Assembly (NCBI RefSeq): GCF_000816245.1
Contig: NZ_CP007769.1
Coordinates: 466,464-530,463 of the forward strand
Length of the DNA stretch: 64,000 nt
Origin: Campylobacter sp. RM16704
GTDB taxonomy: Bacteria; Campylobacterota; Campylobacteria; Campylobacterales; Campylobacteraceae
Direction: 5' to 3'
The position numbers were made by a program, and so were the translations under genes. The notes under the pieces were generated by a model. That model was not told the DNA's origin. It was given only the letters and a program-made list of their open reading frames with translations, and did no database searches. Position 1 is the first letter of the stretch. Each line of letters starts with the position of its first letter. Below, piece after piece: positions 39,651 through 53,077 of this stretch.

Positions 39651-42254
39651 ATGAATACAAATTTATCTAAAAAATACTCTATGGGGGGGGGGAACGATAG
39701 TTTTCGTTTTAGCCTAACTTCTTTACATTATAAAAAATCCAATCTTTTAAAACTTTCTTTATTAACCATTCTTTCAATCAATTCTTTATATGCAGCTACC
39801 CAAGCAAATTATGATAAAACTTTAAATGCTTATGTAATTAAAAAACATAGTTTTAATAATGAAAGTGTATATGATTATACTAATAATACTTATAAATTTT
39901 TAAATGGTATAAATTATTATGGTCAAATGGCTACTAATAAAAACCTCTCTAATATTACTTTAATTTATGATAATCCTAAATCTGCAAAAAACAATAATAT
40001 AAGTGATATGATATTAAAACAAGAAATCCTTACTCCAAGTATTAAAGAAGATATATTTGTAGTTAATGGCTTTCATGGAGCATATTCTATTAATGATATT
40101 ATTAGTCAAGTAAGCTATATACCTTTTTTAGTTTCTGCTTATGTATTTAATGCTAAAGCTAATAATAATACTTTAATGTTAAAAACAGGAGAGCTTTCTT
40201 CAGTATATTATTTAAAACCTAGCAATAAAGATATAATGAATCCTAAAGCTAGTGGATATGATAATAAATATAATTTCTTAATCACTCCAGCTATAGCTAG
40301 AAAGGGTGAAGCTAATAATAATACTTTAATTTACTCCAAAGATACCTATGTTAATATGGGTGTTGAAAACACCTATACTCTTCCTTTAAATGGTGCTCCT
40401 TATGTAGTAGGTGCTTTTGGTATTGATGCTAATGTAAATTATAATAGTGTTATACTCAATAAAGGAGCAAAACTAGACTTTCATGCTACCCCCTATAAGC
40501 AAAACATCTTAGGTGATAATGTATTTGATGAGAGAATGACTCATATAGTAGGTGCTATGACTTATAATGGAAATGCTAAAAATAATAAAGTTGTATTAGA
40601 TGGAGCTACTTTAATTATCCATGGACCAAGTGGATCTTATTCAACATCAGCTGCTACTCATTTAGCAGGAGCCTTTGTAGATGTAAATAATAACCAAAAC
40701 TATGAAGTAAGTAATAATAATGTATTCATTAATGATTTAAAACTAGATTTAAGAGTAGATACTAAAAATACTCCATTAGCTTATAATGCTGTATTAAATG
40801 GAGAAGTTTATGGAGGTAAGATAGTTCAAGGTAGCTCTAATAAAAATACTATAGAGATTAAAGACTTACAAACCTTACTTGCCCTTAATACCAATGTAGA
40901 AGTAAAAGCACTCTTAGACTTTTATGCAGGTATTACTAAAAATGGTTATGCTAATGATAATAGCATTAATGTTCATCTTAAAAAACCTTTTGAAATTAAT
41001 GCTAATTTTACAGGTAAGAATGAATTTAATTTTTATGGTGGAGTAGCTACTAAAGGTGCTAATAGAAATAGTATTAATATAAAAGGAGATTTAACTCAAG
41101 AAAGTGTAGTAGAAAACTACCAAGATAAAATTCAAATCACAGCAGCTACTACAGCTAGTGGTAAAGCAAATAATAATAAAATTACTCTAAGCTCTTCTAA
41201 TATCTCTATGCCTTTATATTTATATGGAGTAGCTAAAACTACTTTAGACAATAAAGACTATTATGCAAATAGTGCTAATGCTAATAGTATAACTTTAGAT
41301 AATGTAAAATCAGGTAGAAATCTAACTACTATTATAGAAGCTGATAATTTAGAAAAAAATACTATACATTATAATTTAGTCCAATCTTTATCTAATGCTT
41401 CAAGTATAGATAAAGGCTCTAAAATCATTTTAAGAGCTAATGAAAATGCTAATGAAAATATTTTTAATATAAAAGATTATTCTAGTGCAGCTCATGATAA
41501 TGTATATATTATTAGAGCTTATAACGAAAGTGCTAATAATAAAATCATTTTTACAAATATTGCACTAGGAACAGCTTCTGATACAAGAGAAGGAGATATA
41601 TTAATTAGTGCTGGTATTGCTAAAAATACTCATGATAATTATACTCATATAACTAATTTAAATATAGATGAGTATAAAAACAATTCTACTATTTTTATAA
41701 CTGCTTCTGGTATATATAATCAAGATGATAAAAGTTATAATAATAGCTTATATTTAAGTGGAACTACTAATATTTATAAAAATACTAATATAGATGTATT
41801 AGCAGGTAGCTTTTTAAGAGAAAAAACCAATGATAATACTTATATCTCAAAAGCACTTACTCATAAAAGTGGAACTAATAATCATCTTTATTTAAATACT
41901 AATATTAATGCTAAATTAGTAAATTACTTTGATCATTATAGCTTTATACTAAAAGATAATACTAAAAATTATTTAAATACTAAAGAAGCTATTTATCTAA
42001 GTGAAAAAACTTCTATTAATGTTTATACCAATAATACTTTAAAAAATAAAAGTTTTATTTTAATGCAAAGTGAAAAAGGCTTTGTAGATGAAAACAATAA
42101 ACACTTAGATAAAAAAGATTTACAAAAACTATTAAATCAAATACATAAAAATCAAAAAGCCTTAGATAAAAACATTAAAGAAAAGGTTCAAAGAGCTACT
42201 TATACTTTAAGTATTAGTGATGATGCTAAAAGCATCATAGTAAATTTAAATTAA
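39651..42254 (+). CDS. Phase-variable repetitive passenger-like surface protein without visible barrel
   Basis: 867 residues. The N-terminus is extended (about 30 residues) before a hydrophobic signal core ending near NSLYAAT. The body is beta-helix-like, with repeated GxAxNNxIxL-type motifs (ANNNTLML, EANNNTLIYS, AKNNKVVLDG, ANNNKITLSS, ANNKIIF) every 30-70 residues. The end TYTLSISDDAKSIIVNLN resembles the pre-barrel part of Campylobacter autotransporter passengers, yet the gene stops there with no translocator domain. A G10 tract sits 30 bases into the gene. No NPNL/NPNG-type TPS motif is seen. It lies 18 bases before tpsA. How it leaves the cell is unknown. Confidence 0.85.
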   Translation: MNTNLSKKYSMGGGNDSFRFSLTSLHYKKSNLLKLSLLTILSINSLYAATQANYDKTLNAYVIKKHSFNNESVYDYTNNTYKFLNGINYYGQMATNKNLSNITLIYDNPKSAKNNNISDMILKQEILTPSIKEDIFVVNGFHGAYSINDIISQVSYIPFLVSAYVFNAKANNNTLMLKTGELSSVYYLKPSNKDIMNPKASGYDNKYNFLITPAIARKGEANNNTLIYSKDTYVNMGVENTYTLPLNGAPYVVGAFGIDANVNYNSVILNKGAKLDFHATPYKQNILGDNVFDERMTHIVGAMTYNGNAKNNKVVLDGATLIIHGPSGSYSTSAATHLAGAFVDVNNNQNYEVSNNNVFINDLKLDLRVDTKNTPLAYNAVLNGEVYGGKIVQGSSNKNTIEIKDLQTLLALNTNVEVKALLDFYAGITKNGYANDNSINVHLKKPFEINANFTGKNEFNFYGGVATKGANRNSINIKGDLTQESVVENYQDKIQITAATTASGKANNNKITLSSSNISMPLYLYGVAKTTLDNKDYYANSANANSITLDNVKSGRNLTTIIEADNLEKNTIHYNLVQSLSNASSIDKGSKIILRANENANENIFNIKDYSSAAHDNVYIIRAYNESANNKIIFTNIALGTASDTREGDILISAGIAKNTHDNYTHITNLNIDEYKNNSTIFITASGIYNQDDKSYNNSLYLSGTTNIYKNTNIDVLAGSFLREKTNDNTYISKALTHKSGTNNHLYLNTNINAKLVNYFDHYSFILKDNTKNYLNTKEAIYLSEKTSINVYTNNTLKNKSFILMQSEKGFVDENNKHLDKKDLQKLLNQIHKNQKALDKNIKEKVQRATYTLSISDDAKSIIVNLN
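39683..39692 (+). repeat. Poly-G tract (G10), likely phase-variation switch
   Basis: Ten consecutive G residues, beginning with the G of an internal ATG (codon 11). With ten, the frame is open for 867 codons. With nine, the frame meets TAA within about 12 codons; with eleven, TAG within a few codons. Long G tracts are the classic contingency loci of Campylobacter. Confidence 0.9.
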
Positions 42255-42272
42255 AACTACAAAGGAGCAAAT

Positions 42273-45185
42273 ATGAAAACAACAAAACTAACTCATCATA
42301 TCATACTTTCAGGTATAACAGTATCTTTACTTTTTTCTCCACTAATGGCTTTACCTAGTGGAGGTAAATTTACTCATGGAACAACAGGAACTATAAACAT
42401 TAATGGTAATACTATGAATATTAATGGTCATAAAGTTAGTTCTGTCATTCAATGGGGTGGTGGATTTAGTATTAATCAAGGTGAGAGTGTAAATTTTGGA
42501 GGAAGCAATAAAAACTATCTAAACATTGCTCATGGAACAAGTAAATCTACTATAGCTGGTTTATTAAATGCTAATGGTAATAATGTATTTTTAATCAATC
42601 CTAATGGAGTAATCATTACTAAAACAGGAACTATCAATGCTAATCGCTTTGTGGCTTCTACTTCATCTATGGATAGTGCAGCTATGCAAAACTTTGCTAA
42701 TATGAATAATTTCAATGATGGTTTAAGCTTTTCACCTGTATTTAAACCATCTAAAGCTGGTAATGTAGTTAATATGGGTAATATTAATGCAGATAAAGTG
42801 TTGCTTATAGGCAATAAAGTAGATATACAAGGTGGTAAGCTAGGTAATTCTACTACACACTTAGTAGGAAATAATGTATATATAGATGCAGATAGTGCTA
42901 ATTTAAATTCAACTATAAATGTAACAGCTATACAAGGTGGTTATATACAAAGACAAATGAATAAATTTGCTAATGATGGTTATAATTTTGGAAATAACAC
43001 CAATATACAAAATACAAACTATACAGAAACTAACGGACAAACTCATATAGGAAGTAATAACTTCAAAAAAGCCCTAACTATAGGTAATATGGAAAATGAA
43101 AAAGCTAATGCTACAGAATGGTTTTACTTTGCTAAAGGGTGGAATGAAGATAAAGGTTATACACGAAATGTTGATGAGTTTAGATTAGTAGGGAATGTGG
43201 ATTTTAGTGGTAACAAAGGACAAGGAGTAGAAGGTAGAGACTGGCAAAACTATGCTAATTATTGTTTAAGTGCAGGTAATTGTACTAATATGATAGTTGG
43301 TCATAATGAAAATTTTTATTATGGTGGTTTTAACAAAACCTTTGATGGACAAGGCTATACTTTAAAAAATATCAATATAGACACAACTTCTTTAAGTAAT
43401 AAACCTAGATATGTTGGTATATTTGGTGGTGTTCTTGGTGCCACTTTTAAAAATATCAATGTAGATTATATGGGTGGTGGGATAAAGACTAATAATTATG
43501 GCCATGTTGGTGGCTTTGTGGGTTATGCTATAAGTGGTTCAACCTTTAGCAATATTTCTTTAAATAATATAGGGGATATTAGTAGTAGTGGTGGAAGTAA
43601 TGGTGGTAATGTTGGTGGTTTTACTGGGTATGCTGAGAGTGCAACCTTTAGTAATATTTCTTTAAATAATATAGGGGATATTAGTAGTAGTAGCTTTGTC
43701 GGTGGTTTTATTGGTTATGTTTATGAAAGCACTCTTACCAATATTTCTTTAAATAATATAGGGGATATTAGTAGTAATAGTGTTGGTGGTAGCTATGCTG
43801 GTGGTTTTACTGGGTATGCTGTTGCTGCAACCTTTAGCAATATTTCTTTAAATAATATAGGCAATATTAGTAGTAGTAATAGTGTTGGTGGTAGCTATGC
43901 TGGTGGTTTTACTGGGCATGCTGAGAGTGCAACCTTTAGTAATATTTCTTTAAATAATATAGGGAATATTAGTAGTGTTAATGATAGTGGCAGCTTTGCC
44001 GGCGGTTTTGCTGGTTATATTTACACTTTTGGTACTTCATCACTTACCTTCAAAAACATTTATATATTTTTTAATCCCAACATGAGTATAAGTGCAAGTG
44101 GTAATTATATTTATGCAGGTAAATTCTTTGGTAAAGGTGATTTTACTGGTACCCTTGACAATATCCATATCTATCATCATACAAATGATTTAGCTAATGC
44201 AACATACGATCAAAATTACTGGGGTAGTAGCAATGATAAAATCCAAATCCACACCTACAACAACTCAAACCAAGAAAGTTTCTATCAAGACTTTTTATCT
44301 AAAGTAAATACTATAAGCAGACCTACCCCACCAACTAACCCATCTACCCCATCTAACCCAACCAATCCTGATGTAATCTTAGGTAGTGATGATGTAATTA
44401 GTGCAAATGATTTAAATACTTGGTTAAGAGAAATTCTTGCAGGTAATTACTGGATAGATATAAATGATCTTAGTTCAATCAAAGGAATAAGTGAAGAACT
44501 AAAACAAAGTATATCTTTCCTAGAAGCCTTATATGGTCAAGAAGGTATGAAAGAAATACTAGAAGGTTTTGGTAATGACTATAAAACAAATTATAGAAAT
44601 TATCAAAGATTTGCTACAAATAAAGCAAATCTTTTAGCCTTTATCAATGATAAATTAAAACCTTTAGTCAAACAATCTAACAAAGCCTTTATAGATTTAA
44701 AAACAGCTCAAGAACAATTAAAAACAGCTATAGCTAAATATAATGACTATGTTAAAAAAGTCAATGAAAATCCTAGCTTAAAAAATGATGCAACTTTAAA
44801 TTCTTTAAAAGCTGAAGTAGATAGATTAAACAATCTTAGTAAAGAACTTTTTGCTAGTATAAATAATAATCAAGTATTATTACAAACTTGGCAAAACAAA
44901 ACAAGCAATGATTCAAATAATCACTTTAAAATAATAGGTGAGTTTAAAAACTTAGCCTTACTTACACCTAATTTAGATGAAGTAATAGTTAATGGTAATG
45001 AAAATGAAGACTATAAAAAAGTATCACGCCAAGTAGCTAATGCTCAAAAACAAACACCTACTTTTGAATATGAAGAAAACGAAAAAGAAGAAGTAGAAGA
45101 AACAGCCCTAATGCAAAAAGGAAAGATTTGTATAGTAAGTGATAATTTTAAAACTATGAATCCTTGTGTTACTGGAAGTTTTTAA
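42273..45185 (+). CDS. Two-partner secretion exoprotein (TpsA, filamentous haemagglutinin-like)
   Basis: 970 residues. A signal peptide (about 1-26, ending LMALP) leads into a TPS secretion domain (about 27-170) with the hallmark NPNGVIITKTG (NPNG at 109-112). GLUG-type repeats (VGGFVGYA then FSNISLNNIG) cover about 405-590. A Pro/Thr linker (TPPTNPSTPSNPTNP) sits near 683-700, followed by a helical charged C-terminus. The last 18 residues contain Cys953 and Cys965, recalling the C-terminal cysteine anchor of Haemophilus HMW1. A strong AAAGGAG site precedes the ATG. The transporter gene follows 120 bases later. Confidence 0.92.
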   Translation: MKTTKLTHHIILSGITVSLLFSPLMALPSGGKFTHGTTGTININGNTMNINGHKVSSVIQWGGGFSINQGESVNFGGSNKNYLNIAHGTSKSTIAGLLNANGNNVFLINPNGVIITKTGTINANRFVASTSSMDSAAMQNFANMNNFNDGLSFSPVFKPSKAGNVVNMGNINADKVLLIGNKVDIQGGKLGNSTTHLVGNNVYIDADSANLNSTINVTAIQGGYIQRQMNKFANDGYNFGNNTNIQNTNYTETNGQTHIGSNNFKKALTIGNMENEKANATEWFYFAKGWNEDKGYTRNVDEFRLVGNVDFSGNKGQGVEGRDWQNYANYCLSAGNCTNMIVGHNENFYYGGFNKTFDGQGYTLKNINIDTTSLSNKPRYVGIFGGVLGATFKNINVDYMGGGIKTNNYGHVGGFVGYAISGSTFSNISLNNIGDISSSGGSNGGNVGGFTGYAESATFSNISLNNIGDISSSSFVGGFIGYVYESTLTNISLNNIGDISSNSVGGSYAGGFTGYAVAATFSNISLNNIGNISSSNSVGGSYAGGFTGHAESATFSNISLNNIGNISSVNDSGSFAGGFAGYIYTFGTSSLTFKNIYIFFNPNMSISASGNYIYAGKFFGKGDFTGTLDNIHIYHHTNDLANATYDQNYWGSSNDKIQIHTYNNSNQESFYQDFLSKVNTISRPTPPTNPSTPSNPTNPDVILGSDDVISANDLNTWLREILAGNYWIDINDLSSIKGISEELKQSISFLEALYGQEGMKEILEGFGNDYKTNYRNYQRFATNKANLLAFINDKLKPLVKQSNKAFIDLKTAQEQLKTAIAKYNDYVKKVNENPSLKNDATLNSLKAEVDRLNNLSKELFASINNNQVLLQTWQNKTSNDSNNHFKIIGEFKNLALLTPNLDEVIVNGNENEDYKKVSRQVANAQKQTPTFEYEENEKEEVEETALMQKGKICIVSDNFKTMNPCVTGSF
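43551..43975 (+). repeat. Five in-frame GLUG-coding DNA repeats inside tpsA
   Basis: The core AATATTTCTTTAAATAATAT recurs at 43551, 43653, 43740, 43839 and 43941, spacing 102, 87, 99 and 102 bases. All spacings are multiples of three, so copy number can change without breaking the frame. Each unit encodes FSNISLNNIGxISS plus a Gly-rich VGGFxGYA segment. Confidence 0.9.
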
Positions 45186-45193
45186 AAACAATC

Positions 45194-45226
45194 TATATAA
45201 ACTACTAATTTTTAGTAGTTTATATA
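45194..45226 (+). terminator. Hairpin between tpsA and tpsB (possible attenuator)
   Basis: TATATAAACTACTAA (45194-45208) pairs perfectly with TTAGTAGTTTATATA (45212-45226) around TTT. There is no T run after it, so termination is doubtful; it may lower transporter expression relative to the exoprotein or protect the tpsA 3' end. The rest of the 120-base gap is A-rich with AAGGAAAA before tpsB. Confidence 0.55.
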
Positions 45227-45305
45227 ATTAAAAACAAATAAATAAAAAAACAAAAACTCTTAACTTTAAAATAAAAGATTAATTAAAATAAAGGAAAAAA
45301 CCAAT

Positions 45306-47141
45306 ATGAAAAAACTTTTACTTAGCACCATAGCAATTAGTTCTTTAGTTTATGCTAATAATGGAAGTATCACTATAACTAAAAATGATATAGGAAAAAT
45401 TATAGAATTATCCCCTGATAAAAACATCCCTCAAAATAAAGCTATCAAAGAAAATCTAAAAACCCAAGATGATTATAAAAAAAGCCAAGAAGCTAAAAAA
45501 GACTTTGAAGAAAAAAAACAAGAATTAGAAGAAAAATTTAAACAAGAAGATGAAAAAGCTAAATCATCTACTAATAACTTAAACAATCAAACTAATACCA
45601 ACCCAACCACTAATACAAAAGATAAAACTAACAATAATAATTCTAATACTACTACTAATAAAAAAATACTCACTCAATATAAATTTGTTCTTACTAATGA
45701 AAACACTAGCTTTGAAAAACTAGGTATTAAAGAAGAAGATTTACAAAGCTTAGTGAGTGAGTTTAAAACAAGAAGATTTAGCTTACAAGATTTACAAGAT
45801 ATATCTAATATCATTGCTTATTATTTTCAAGTAAATGGTTATCCTGCAGCAACAGCTTATATTCCTCAACAAGAATTTGATGGAAAAAACATTCAAGTTA
45901 ATATTTCTTTAGGAGTATTAGGTAAGTATATAATAAAAAATAAAACTACTATAAAAGATCATTTTTTAGAAAGTAAGCTCAATCAAAGAATCAAAGGTAA
46001 AATCATTTCTACTAAATTAATAGAAGATAGTGTATATAAAGTCAATGAAATGTATGGACTTCAAACCTTAGCAGGTTTACAAGCAGGAGAGAATGTAGGT
46101 GAAACTGATATTCTTATAGAAGTAGAACCTGATACTAAGGCTAATGTATTAATATATAGTGATAATTATGGTATTAAGAGTGCAGGAGAATATAGAGCTG
46201 GTATTAGTATGGGATTTAATTCTATACTTAATATGGGAGATTATTATAATTTTTACTTACAATCTAGTGATGAAAAACAAATCAATTATGGAGCCAGTTA
46301 TACTTTCTTTGTAGGTAATTTAAAAATTACTCCTAGTATATCTCAAGGAACTTATTATTTAGGAAGAGAATATGAGGGTTTAGGTTTTAGTGGTACTTCT
46401 AGGAATTTTGGTATAGATTTTTCTTATCCTATATGGATTAATACTAATTCATCTTTTTATATAACTTCTAGTATATATCATAAAATACTTAGTGATGTAA
46501 CCTTAGATCTTTTAACCTTTGATAAAAGTTCTAATGTAGGAAGTGTAGGTTTAGAAGGTTTATTTAGAGGCTTTGAAAACAATACCTTAAGTTATAGTGC
46601 TAAAATAAGCATAGGTAAGGTAAAAGATGATGGAACTACTGTATTTGGAGATACATCTAAAAGTGGTGGTAATGGCTTTGGTTGGTTTAGAAAACTCAAT
46701 GCTAGTTTGAATAATTATTATAGTTTTAATGAATATATTACTCATACTGTTAATATAAACTATCAAAAGGTATTAGGGAATTTTGAGCTTGATTCTTCTG
46801 AAAGTTCATCTTTGGGTGGAGCTTATGGAGTAAGAGCTTATGATAATGGAGAAGGTGATGGAGATAATACTATAGTAGCTAACTTTGGTATAAGAATAAA
46901 TATACCAAATACTAATTTTTATTTTACTCCCTTTTATGATATAGGTTATGCTTGGTATGAAAAAGATTCAGGTAATAGATTAGTAGATGATCATTTCTTA
47001 GATGCACTAGGCTTACAAATACTTTATAATAAAGCTAATGAGTATTATATAAAACTTGATGGAGCAAGAGCATTACACAAATACAAATTAGATGATGATC
47101 ATAGAATGAAATTATATTTAAGTGGTGGGGTGTATTTTTAA
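45306..47141 (+). CDS. Two-partner secretion outer-membrane transporter (TpsB, FhaC/ShlB family)
   Basis: 611 residues. Signal peptide about 1-17 (SSLVYAN). A Lys/Glu-rich then Asn/Thr-rich stretch (about 45-120, NNNNSNTTTN) precedes the POTRA_2-type domain (about 130-205, with YYFQVNGYPAATAYIPQQ). The barrel fills the rest, ending in SGGVYF with the C-terminal Phe expected for Bam recognition. The loop-6 tetrad usually VRGY/F reads VRAY here (GVRAYDNGEGDGDN). It should export the TpsA at 42273; whether it also handles the 867-residue neighbour is unknown. Confidence 0.92.
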   Translation: MKKLLLSTIAISSLVYANNGSITITKNDIGKIIELSPDKNIPQNKAIKENLKTQDDYKKSQEAKKDFEEKKQELEEKFKQEDEKAKSSTNNLNNQTNTNPTTNTKDKTNNNNSNTTTNKKILTQYKFVLTNENTSFEKLGIKEEDLQSLVSEFKTRRFSLQDLQDISNIIAYYFQVNGYPAATAYIPQQEFDGKNIQVNISLGVLGKYIIKNKTTIKDHFLESKLNQRIKGKIISTKLIEDSVYKVNEMYGLQTLAGLQAGENVGETDILIEVEPDTKANVLIYSDNYGIKSAGEYRAGISMGFNSILNMGDYYNFYLQSSDEKQINYGASYTFFVGNLKITPSISQGTYYLGREYEGLGFSGTSRNFGIDFSYPIWINTNSSFYITSSIYHKILSDVTLDLLTFDKSSNVGSVGLEGLFRGFENNTLSYSAKISIGKVKDDGTTVFGDTSKSGGNGFGWFRKLNASLNNYYSFNEYITHTVNINYQKVLGNFELDSSESSSLGGAYGVRAYDNGEGDGDNTIVANFGIRINIPNTNFYFTPFYDIGYAWYEKDSGNRLVDDHFLDALGLQILYNKANEYYIKLDGARALHKYKLDDDHRMKLYLSGGVYF

Positions 47142-47149
47142 CACCCTAG

Positions 47150-47175
47150 GTTTTTTAACCTTTAAAAAACACCTA
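47150..47175 (+). terminator. Weak terminator-like hairpin after tpsB
   Basis: GTTTTTTAA (47150-47158) pairs with TTAAAAAAC (47162-47170), 3-base loop, AT-rich. It lies just after the tpsB stop and could separate the locus from the rRNA operon. Confidence 0.4.
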
Positions 47176-47248
47176 TTCATTTTTTATCTTTCTTGTTCTA
47201 ACTATCCAAATTTCTTTCTATCCTAATAAAACTTTAAGCTTATATAGA

Positions 47249-47254
47249 TATAAT
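47249..47254 (+). promoter_or_regulatory. Candidate -10 element of the rRNA operon
   Basis: TATAAT about 250 bases before the 16S gene. The stretch 47176-47502 has no reading frame and is an AT-rich leader. It contains the left arm of the 16S processing stem at 47360-47377. Other TATAAT-like boxes in the leader cannot be excluded. Confidence 0.35.
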
Positions 47255-47359
47255 TTCATTTCCTTTTCTTAAAAAAAGGTAAGTAAAAATTAAGATATTT
47301 CAATCTCTAATTTTTAATTGTTCTTTAAATTATTAATATTGTTAATCAAATCTTATAGT

Positions 47360-47377
47360 CAATCTTTGAAATCTAAA
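47360..47377 (+). other. 16S processing stem, 5' arm (pairs with 49078-49095)
   Basis: CAATCTTTGAAATCTAAA is exactly complementary to TTTAGATTTCAAAGATTG at 49078-49095, which lies just past the 16S 3' end. Flanking stems of this kind are cut by RNase III to release pre-16S RNA. Confidence 0.8.
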
Positions 47378-47502
47378 TAAGTGATCGATTGAGCCAGAGA
47401 TTTACTTTATTTATGTAAATCTATCAATTAAATAATTAAAGATTATTTTTATTAATCTTTTAAATACTTTTTCTTTGAAGAAAAAGATTAAACTATCTAT
47501 AA

Positions 47503-49018
<1,516 letters not shown>

Positions 49019-49111
49019 AGAGTACAAACTGATAAGTCTCACAACTATCAGTTCATATATAAACTCAATCATCCTTGTTTAGATTTCAAAGATTGATGAA
49101 AAGCTAATTTT

Positions 49112-49187
49112 GGGGAATTAGCTCAGCTGGGAGAGCGCCTGCTTTGCACGCAGGAGGTCAGCGGTTCGATCCCGCTATTCTCCACCA
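49112..49187 (+). tRNA. tRNA-Ala (TGC)
   Basis: Located in the 16S-23S spacer. The acceptor GGGGAAT pairs with ATTCTCC, discriminator A, CCA encoded. The anticodon stem CCTGC/GCAGG encloses TTTGCAC, anticodon TGC. Confidence 0.96.
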
Positions 49188-49194
49188 TTATTAA

Positions 49195-49271
49195 GGGCCT
49201 ATAGCTCAGCTGGTTAGAGTGCACCCCTGATAAGGGTGAGGTCACAAGTTCAAGTCTTGTTAGGCCCACCA
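49195..49271 (+). tRNA. tRNA-Ile (GAT)
   Basis: Second spacer tRNA, 7 bases after Ala. The acceptor GGGCCTA pairs with TAGGCCC, discriminator A, CCA encoded. CACCCCTGATAAGGGTG gives anticodon GAT. The Ala-Ile spacer order is usual in Campylobacter. Confidence 0.96.
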
Positions 49272-49756
49272 TCAAAAAAGATTTGTTTATCAATTTAAAT
49301 ATTAATAAGTTTTAAAACTTAAAGCAAGTATATAAATATTTAAAAGTATTTATTATATTTTTAAAACTATTTAAACTCTTTATATATACTTGCTTTAGGT
49401 TTTAAGACCTAAGTTAAATAAATAATAAAATATATAAGCTTATAAAGATTTGCATTAGTCTTAAAGTGGGTTATATTGAATTAGTTATTTAATGTTATTT
49501 GAATTATCATTGTTAAGAGTCACAAGCAAGTTTTAATAAAAACAATTTTACAGGACTTGTTAAAGGATAAAACCTAACTATCTTTTCTTTAGCTTTTAGT
49601 TAAAGATAAGTTTTAAACTCACAACTTAGTTTAAATCTAAAATAAACTTTTGGTATTTTTATTAAGTGTTTAAATGCTTTCCGTCTTAAGATAGTAAAAG
49701 TCTTATCATAAAAACTTTAACAAGGAAGTGATGCGTTTTAGAATAAAAGGTAAAAA
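49272..49756 (+). other. 16S-23S spacer remainder with the 23S processing stem
   Basis: About 485 bases without genes, AT-rich. Near its end (about 49710-49735) ACTTTAACAAGGAAGTGATG pairs with CATCACTTCCTTGTTAAGGT at about 52674-52693 downstream of 23S, one G-T wobble apart. This is the 23S RNase III processing stem. I see nothing else coding or structured with confidence. Confidence 0.75.
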
Positions 49757-52665
<2,909 letters not shown>

Positions 52666-52958
52666 TTATAAGCATCACTTCCTTGTTAAGGTTTTTATAA
52701 AGCTTTAAATGTTTTTTATAAAATATTTCAATAAATGATATTTAAGCTTGATAAAATCTTTACAAGTAAAGTTTATATTAGAATTTGCTCTTAACATTGT
52801 TTTTTAAGTATTCTAAAGTAAAACAATAAAGTATTTAGCTTAGATAAATAAAATATCTAAATACAAGACTAAGAGAAAACTAAAATAAAAATAGTTTTAT
52901 TTGATTATTTTTTATTTTACTATGTTTTTATACTTTTAATGGAATATTTAAATAACAA

Positions 52959-53077
52959 TGTCCGTGATTATACAGATGTGGAGACGCCTTGTCCCATCCC
53001 GAACCAAGAAGCTAAGCACATCGTGGGTGATGATACTACGCCTTACTGGCAGGGGGAAAGTAGCTCATTGCGGACTT
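52959..53077 (+). rRNA. rrf: 5S ribosomal RNA
   Basis: About 119 nt. The ends pair (TGTCCGTGA near the start with TTGCGGACTT at the end), and the core CCCATCCCGAACCAAGAAGC is typical of 5S. The 293 bases between 23S and 5S hold the right arm of the 23S processing stem and otherwise AT-rich spacer. Confidence 0.93.

Noticed and set aside
42530-42814. Minus-strand ORF within tpsA
   Set aside because: It is a shadow of the repetitive tpsA sequence, without start signals or protein-like features.
43551-43975. CRISPR-like repeat array
   Set aside because: Spacing is irregular, repeats are in frame inside a coding gene, and they encode GLUG-type protein repeats.
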